From CAZBNB01 sp964493245 (GTDB lineage: Bacteria > Pseudomonadota > Gammaproteobacteria > Legionellales > Legionellaceae), in the NCBI GenBank assembly GCA_964493245.1, contig CAZBNB010000030.1, forward strand, positions 1 through 27,680: a DNA stretch of 27,680 bases, given 5' to 3'. The stretch's first letter is position 1. The number at the start of each line of letters is the position of its first letter. The notes under the pieces were generated by a model that saw nothing but the letters and a program-made list of their open reading frames with translations, did no database searches and was not told the origin of the DNA. Shown piece after piece: positions 23,648-27,680 of this stretch. Made by a program: the position numbers and the translations under genes.

Positions 23648-24022
23648 ATGATACTCGAACCAAATGTTGTTGTACTTTATGTTGATGATCTTGTAATAAC
23701 TAGCCAGTTTTATCAGGATTTGCTTGGCATAAGGCCAGAGGAAGCATCACCGACATTTCATAGCTTCACATTATCAAATGGCATGAGTTTAGCTTTAAAA
23801 GCGCGTCATTCCGTCATGCCGCCCACTGAAGAGAAGAGTGGTAATGGTGAGTTAGCTTTTACACTCGATGATTATAAGGCGGTGGATGCGTTATTTTCAG
23901 AATGGCAAACCAAAGGAATCAATATTATTTCTCCTCCAAGCCAAGTGCCTTTTGGCTATACTTTTGTGGCCCTTGATCCAGATGGTCACCGATTACGAGT
24001 CGCTTCTCTTGGGAAACCATGA
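23648..24022 (+). CDS. Glyoxalase/bleomycin-resistance (VOC) family protein
   Basis: 124 residues, a single-chain vicinal-oxygen-chelate fold with two beta-alpha-beta-beta-beta modules: VVVLYVDDLVITSQFYQDLLGIRPEEASPTFHSF, then the second module from ELAFTLDDYKAVDALFSEW to FGYTFVALDPDGHRLRVASLG. The position that usually gives the first metal His is Val/Leu here, so metal-dependent glyoxalase activity is doubtful; binding or sequestering a small molecule is equally possible. AGGGGAAAAT precedes the ATG. Its promoter shares the YafY operator and spacing with the GyrI-like gene. A decayed close relative lies behind the YafY gene at 16086, so the gene was duplicated or moved away from its regulator. 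Confidence 0.87.
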   Translation: MILEPNVVVLYVDDLVITSQFYQDLLGIRPEEASPTFHSFTLSNGMSLALKARHSVMPPTEEKSGNGELAFTLDDYKAVDALFSEWQTKGINIISPPSQVPFGYTFVALDPDGHRLRVASLGKP

Positions 24023-24085
24023 TGAAAAGCTGGATTGCTGTTGCATCGGCAGAACTGACGTAGTCAAGCAAAGGCACACACCTGG

Positions 24086-24201
24086 TTAAGCCACTTTTTT
24101 CATTTTTCCCCATGCCTGTTCAAATTGATTTGGGTCCATACATGGGGTTAAGATAGGAATGCAAGCGATAGCAATTATAAAACATGGAAATATAATTAAA
24201 G
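24086..24201 (-). pseudogene. C-terminal remnant of an IS3-family transposase (OrfB)
   Basis: One minus-strand frame reads NYISMFYNCYRLHSYLNPM, the typical end of IS3-group transposases (YIxxFYNxxRxHSYL). The match then jumps frame to MDPNQFEQAWGKMKKVA and stop, so a frameshift separates the two parts. The catalytic DDE region is absent. No clear terminal inverted repeat was found beside it. Confidence 0.65.
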
Positions 24202-24255
24202 CACGTCACTGTCAATGATTGCTATAACGCATTATCAATAGATTTGACAAAGAAT

Positions 24256-25173
24256 TTACACATTCACATCGACGCAAATAAAGTCGATATGTGCGCCAGT
24301 TACTCCATCGCCGATACCAATATGTATACCCGACGCTCCTTCATTGATTTGTGCATTCATAGACCAGTTTATGGTATGTAAGATGTCTTGATTCAGGCCG
24401 AAAGCAAATTCTGTGATTTCATTATTTCTGCAATGGCCTGTAAGTTCGCAAAGATTTGCTAAAAACTCCTTCCCGTCTATTTGAAAAGAGCTTATTTTAT
24501 TATTTCTAAAAGCGATTTCTTTCTTCGTGCTGGATGATACTTGGCGAAATAATTTCTGAGCCTTTGCGCGTAGTTCTCGATGCGAATGCATTATTATTCC
24601 CGGCGTGAATGCATATAAAATTGAACTGACCGCAAAATGTCCGGATAGAACAAATGGACGAGGCTGTCTGGGGTGTATATGTTCGAAAGTTAACTCTAAG
24701 AACTCGGCGAAACTCGTTGGCTCATTTTTAGTTAATCGGATGCTGGTTGGATATTGAAACTCTGCGTGCTCCATAAATTCACACTGTATATTTGCTTTGT
24801 CTGAGCAAAAATTAAAGATCGACCGATCGCTTGTTTCCAGAAAGGACAGCACACTATTTTTTTTCTCAAATGCCCGGCTAAAATTGGTTTCAAGCAATTT
24901 TTTGCAGTTGTATTGTAGAACTTCAAAAGATGTATCAAACGCAACTTGTGGTACGGTTAATACAGAGGCATCGGACCCTTCCAAGAGGGTTGTTACTTTG
25001 TTGAAATGGTAAGTATTTGATTGAATACTTACGACATTATTGGGTAATTTTTTTACATTAGCAATATGCGAACAACGTATGTTTAGATTTTGCAGCCAAT
25101 GTATCAACCGACGATTGTCAGAAACAAATATAATGTCCTCGCTATCAAAAAGAGGAATTAAATGTTTGAGCAT
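24256..25173 (-). CDS. M29 aminopeptidase-like metalloprotein
   Basis: 305 residues. The N-terminal 170 residues are unfamiliar. From residue ~180 it follows the M29 (aminopeptidase T/AmpS) and 2,5-dihydroxypyridine-dioxygenase fold: GIIMHSHRELRAKAQK, RNNKISSFQIDGKEF, then EFAFGLNQ, INEGASGIHIGIGDG and GAHIDFICVDV. The metal ligand order E255, E278, H284, H295, D297 corresponds to the Glu-Glu-His-His-Asp set of M29 enzymes. It may therefore be a peptidase or a non-heme metal oxygenase-like enzyme. It starts nine bases after the stop of the 56-residue gene on the same strand, so the two are almost certainly cotranscribed. That pairing raises the possibility that the small protein is its substrate, which is inference. 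Shorter than classic M29 proteins (about 400 residues). Confidence 0.65.
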   Translation of the reverse strand: MLKHLIPLFDSEDIIFVSDNRRLIHWLQNLNIRCSHIANVKKLPNNVVSIQSNTYHFNKVTTLLEGSDASVLTVPQVAFDTSFEVLQYNCKKLLETNFSRAFEKKNSVLSFLETSDRSIFNFCSDKANIQCEFMEHAEFQYPTSIRLTKNEPTSFAEFLELTFEHIHPRQPRPFVLSGHFAVSSILYAFTPGIIMHSHRELRAKAQKLFRQVSSSTKKEIAFRNNKISSFQIDGKEFLANLCELTGHCRNNEITEFAFGLNQDILHTINWSMNAQINEGASGIHIGIGDGVTGAHIDFICVDVNV

Positions 25174-25182
25174 ATTAATCTC

Positions 25183-25353
25183 TTATGTCTTATTGGACAT
25201 CTTTTTTTCGGATTTCGCAAGACAGCTATGCTGAGTTGTCAGATTATTTTCTTCTAGGATCCTGTTCATTACATCAGATCGATCACATCGATAACAAAGC
25301 CAACCTCTACGGTCTTTGTCGCTATCAGATGCTTTTGCGTTAGAAAATTTCAT
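25183..25353 (-). CDS. 56-residue cysteine-containing small protein
   Basis: MKFSNAKASDSDKDRRGWLC is the first part; a CYRC motif at residues 20-23 and a third Cys at 44 follow, and the end is Lys-rich (KSEKKMSNKT). AGGAG lies six bases before the ATG, one of the best ribosome binding sites in the window. It is the first gene of a two-gene unit with the M29-like protein, with nine bases between them. No family is recognised. It could be a small zinc-binding protein (CxxC), a peptide precursor, or a regulator. Confidence 0.6.
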   Translation of the reverse strand: MKFSNAKASDSDKDRRGWLCYRCDRSDVMNRILEENNLTTQHSCLAKSEKKMSNKT

Positions 25354-25681
25354 TACGTTCTCCTATTCGATTGCTATTGTTAATTATAGTACAAATTTAG
25401 TCTCTTCCAATACAAGATGAACCTCATTTAGACTGGCTAAAATTTGCACTATTCACATCTCGATGAATGTTATAGAGGGGACTTATGGTTTGGCAAGCTA
25501 AGGATTCATATAGGCTTGATTCTATTTTTGTTTAAAATTAATCTGCAATGTAAATTGTATTAGGATATATTAAAAATTTTGCCTAACTATCTATCTCCAG
25601 GTGTAATCTATCTACGGCATTGATTTTACAGCTGTAGGTGTTTGAAGTGCCGATAGAGTTTGATACAACGGAGAATATAAT
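25354..25681. other. Divergent intergenic region with a possible 16-codon leader ORF
   Basis: This 328-base gap separates the small-protein/M29 pair from the amidotransferase-like gene and must hold both promoters. It contains a short plus-strand ORF at 25485-25535 (MVWQAKDSYRLDSIFV) with GAGGGG four bases before its ATG, which could be a leader peptide or the relic of a gene start. GGAG before the ATG at 25682 serves the next gene. Nothing else is recognisable. Confidence 0.35.
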
Positions 25682-26566
25682 ATGTTATTTTTTGCTGTTC
25701 CTTTTAATTCGAAGAACATTGAGCAGCCTTTCATAAAAGCATTTGAAAACATGACTTGTATATTAGCTCGCCATCAAGTAGAGCTTGTTATGATTGATTG
25801 TCGATTCGGTGATCAAGAGCACTTGAAGAAAAAAGTTCAATCTATTGTTAGTTGGATAGACGGTATCATTTTTCCTGGTAATCCATACAGCATTGATCCA
25901 AGAATTTATGGAGAATCACCATTACATCCAGAAAGGGTTGATCCGGAGCCAAAAAATTTTGAATTTGTTAAATTAATGATAGAAGTTGCGGAGGTTAAAG
26001 GAATACCTATTTTAGGTATTTGTGCGGGTTCATGGTACTTAAATGTAGTACGTGGTGGAACGTTACAACAAGATGTTACTCATTTTGTCCATTCTGGAGA
26101 AAAGCATGATCTTGATCCGAGAGACGGACGTATTGCTCATGAAATTAAAGTATTACCAGATACCCGACTGTTTAATTTATTCAAATCTGAGCGTGCTAAA
26201 GTTAATAGCTGGCATGATCAATCTATTGGAAAACTTGGTGATGGGTTGCGCGTTTCGGCAATTTCGCCGGATGGCGTGCCAGAAGCGATCGAGGGTGATG
26301 GAGATTCTTTTTTTGTGGGAATTCAATTTCATCCTGAATATCTTTTAAAAGGTGATATTACAGATGGATATGTTTCTCCTAAAGAAATCGCTAAACAGCA
26401 TGGTATCTTTGAAAAAATGGCAGAAGCAGCCAGCCAACGAGCACAAGTTACACCAATGAGTGAAAAAGATAAAAGAGTACAAGCGCGAGCATTGGTTTTT
26501 CATCAAGCAAATACATTGGAATTAATTAACGAGGTTAAACATCGAGGTAAATTTCAAATACGTTAA
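25682..26566 (+). CDS. Class I glutamine-amidotransferase-like gamma-glutamyl hydrolase (PuuD family)
   Basis: 294 residues. It has the triad of the peptidase C26/gamma-glutamyl-GABA hydrolase family: GIIFPGNP at ~46-53, ILGICAGSWYLNV with the nucleophile Cys in GICAG at ~114-118, and VGIQFHPEYLL with the catalytic His and Glu. SWHDQSIGKLGDGL and VPEAIEG also fit PuuD-like proteins. Such enzymes cleave gamma-glutamyl amides, for example gamma-glutamyl-GABA in polyamine breakdown, or gamma-glutamyl peptides. Its substrate is open because no puu genes are nearby. The ~40-residue C-terminal extension after the HPE region is longer than in PuuD. GGAG is eight bases before the ATG. A GyrI relic follows, then the kinase-like gene on the same strand. 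Confidence 0.82.
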   Translation: MLFFAVPFNSKNIEQPFIKAFENMTCILARHQVELVMIDCRFGDQEHLKKKVQSIVSWIDGIIFPGNPYSIDPRIYGESPLHPERVDPEPKNFEFVKLMIEVAEVKGIPILGICAGSWYLNVVRGGTLQQDVTHFVHSGEKHDLDPRDGRIAHEIKVLPDTRLFNLFKSERAKVNSWHDQSIGKLGDGLRVSAISPDGVPEAIEGDGDSFFVGIQFHPEYLLKGDITDGYVSPKEIAKQHGIFEKMAEAASQRAQVTPMSEKDKRVQARALVFHQANTLELINEVKHRGKFQIR

Positions 26567-26601
26567 TAAGATTGTATTACAAAATTAAAGAAAGCGAACC
26601 C

Positions 26602-26634
26602 TATCGAGTGGAAATTTATATAGGATTAGAGTAA
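26602..26634 (+). pseudogene. 3' end of a third GyrI-like gene
   Basis: Reads YRVEIYIGLE and stop, against DQVAIYIGLE and stop in the intact gene (26 of 33 bases identical). Nothing upstream matches, so only the last codons remain, 35 bases after the amidotransferase-like gene. Confidence 0.6.
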
Positions 26635-26640
26635 TCCTAG

Positions 26641-26695
26641 CAGTTCTACTAAGTGTTATAATGTTTCTCTTGATAATAATTTTGTGGTTGTAAAT
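26641..26695 (+). repeat. 55-bp GyrI 3'-flank repeat, copy 2
   Basis: Counterpart of 20661-20715 (47/55 identical). It starts six bases after the stop of the GyrI relic and ends just before the ATG of the kinase-like gene, which therefore probably draws its promoter (TATAAT at 26658-26663) and leader from this repeat. Confidence 0.7.
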
Positions 26696-26696
26696 T

Positions 26697-27680
26697 ATGT
26701 TTGAAATGATCCCGGCGGATAGATTGCGTGGTGTAATGAATGCAATACAATCTATTTGGCCTGATAGAATGCCAGAAAAAGTGGCAGTTTGTTCTTCGGG
26801 TTCAAATTCGATTATTCTAACCGTCACATTCGACAATGTTCATTATATTCTGAGGGTGATGGATTTTATCGATGATTTATCAAGTCGAAAAAACCAAATT
26901 ACTTGTCTAAAAAAAGCGGCTGAATGGGGGCTTGCACCATGTTGTTTATATGAAAATGCGGAAGATGGTGTATTGATTACAGAGTTTATTGCTTCACAGA
27001 AAATTATTAAAACAAAAGAGTGGCTCTTTGAAATAGCAAAATCCTTAAAAATATTACATCAGGATCAAACTTTTCCTGTACCGCATCAGCCATTGTTTCC
27101 ATATATGGATGAATTAGCTAGTAAACTTCGTGGCTCAAAATTATCTCTTTATTTGAATCAATATTTAGATAAAATTGACAAAATTAAGCTGTTGTTGACC
27201 CCACATCTCGAATTGACATCGTGTCATAACGATTTAAATTTTTCAAATCTGTTATTTAATGGTGAGAAAACTTATTTTATTGATTGGGAGGCCGCTGGCC
27301 TTGAAGATCCGTTTTTTGATCTCGCAATGGTTTGTAATGAATTTATTTCTAATGATGAGGATAGAGTATATTTCATTAGCCAATATTTTGATCGAGCGTT
27401 GACTGCGCTTGAAGTTGCAAAATTAAATGGTATGAGACAAATTGCTTACTGTTATTTGGCGCTTCATTTTTTAGAGCACGCATTAAATTCAGATTTGTTA
27501 CTCAGTATGGATTACTCAATAGAATCAGTGCCTACTGTGAGTGAGTGGATTGAAGGTTTTGACAGAGGGGAGTATCAATTGAATAGTGCAGATGAATTTT
27601 TATTTTATGCTTTTACAAAAATTAAAGAGTCTAATGCACAAATTGAATCATGTGAGTTTAGTTCATTAGCACATCAAAAA
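26697..27680 (+). CDS. APH/choline-kinase-like phosphotransferase (runs off the window)
   Basis: At least 328 residues from the ATG at 26697, open to the last base, so the C-terminus is not seen. It shows the protein-kinase-like fold of aminoglycoside phosphotransferases and choline/ethanolamine kinases: CSSGSNSIILTV as the nucleotide-binding loop, HYILRV with a possible variant of the ATP-binding Lys strand, then SCHNDLNFSNLLF (Brenner motif, catalytic Asp and Asn) and YFIDWEAAGLEDPFFDLA (metal-binding Asp in the DFG position). The HND...N and DWE forms are typical of choline kinase-like LicA proteins. It would phosphorylate a small alcohol or amine with ATP; the substrate is not evident. 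No clear Shine-Dalgarno; the 55-bp GyrI-flank repeat ends two bases before the start. Confidence 0.78.
   Translation, partial: MFEMIPADRLRGVMNAIQSIWPDRMPEKVAVCSSGSNSIILTVTFDNVHYILRVMDFIDDLSSRKNQITCLKKAAEWGLAPCCLYENAEDGVLITEFIASQKIIKTKEWLFEIAKSLKILHQDQTFPVPHQPLFPYMDELASKLRGSKLSLYLNQYLDKIDKIKLLLTPHLELTSCHNDLNFSNLLFNGEKTYFIDWEAAGLEDPFFDLAMVCNEFISNDEDRVYFISQYFDRALTALEVAKLNGMRQIAYCYLALHFLEHALNSDLLLSMDYSIESVPTVSEWIEGFDRGEYQLNSADEFLFYAFTKIKESNAQIESCEFSSLAHQK

Noticed and set aside
25628..25637. TACAGCTGTA palindrome before the amidotransferase-like gene
   Set aside because: Ten bases of symmetry in one place with no second copy is not enough to call an operator.
26585..26836. Minus-strand 83-codon frame across the GyrI relic and kinase start
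   Set aside because: It is antisense to the kinase nucleotide-binding region and to the repeat shared with 20661; there is no independent support.
1..27680. CRISPR arrays, tRNA or rRNA genes
   Set aside because: No regularly spaced repeats, no tRNA-like arms with CCA-type ends and no rRNA-like conserved blocks were seen on either strand.

Overview
The window reads as an AT-rich gammaproteobacterial chromosome, most likely Legionella or a close relative. The suggestion rests on gene content: a short CydA/CydB quinol oxidase pair of the cyanide-insensitive (Qxt/Cio) type, a DabB-DabA inorganic-carbon pump, several lineage-restricted hypothetical proteins of effector-like character, and abundant gene decay. 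No rRNA, tRNA or CRISPR array was found.

Layout. Positions 1-2380: the tail of a truncated gene, then a 668-residue protein of unknown function built from tandem repeats; the segment is flanked by two ~57-bp copies of the upstream gene's 3' end. 2381-4812 (minus): an LplT/Aas-type MFS transporter preceded by a lipoprotein gene. 4942-7744: a fusion of a sugar-lactone-type FAD oxidase with a methyltransferase, then a DUF985 cupin whose stop codon lies inside the target-site duplication of a 123-bp MITE-like element. 7966-10322: cydA-cydB. 10345-16032: a LysR regulator divergent from dabB-dabA and a DUF6671 zinc-ribbon gene; this is the clearest metabolic module, with two good palindromes in the divergent promoter.

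16086-24022 is a reshuffled region around a YafY/WYL regulator. The same operator, TGACA-N5-TGTCA, stands before the regulator itself, before a GyrI-like effector-binding protein and before a glyoxalase/VOC protein, which defines a small probable regulon. Relics of the regulon members are scattered about: a frameshifted VOC fragment directly behind the regulator, and two 3'-end fragments of GyrI-like genes. One relic is fused to the end of a FAD monooxygenase gene; the other lies between a glutamine-amidotransferase-like gene and a kinase gene. A c-type-heme lipoprotein, a secreted proline-iminopeptidase-like hydrolase and a pentapeptide/transmembrane protein also lie here, with a graveyard of gene fragments at 22915-23600.

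24086-27680: an IS3-type transposase remnant, then an unrecognised cluster. It consists of a 56-residue cysteine-containing small protein with a strong ribosome binding site, an M29-aminopeptidase-like metalloprotein just behind it, a divergent class I glutamine-amidotransferase-like hydrolase, and an APH/choline-kinase-like phosphotransferase that runs off the end.

A recurring theme is that a gene sits immediately beside a duplicated 3' end of an unrelated gene (114/2323 and the GyrI relics at 20587 and 26602). All homology statements come from reading the sequence; no database search was run.
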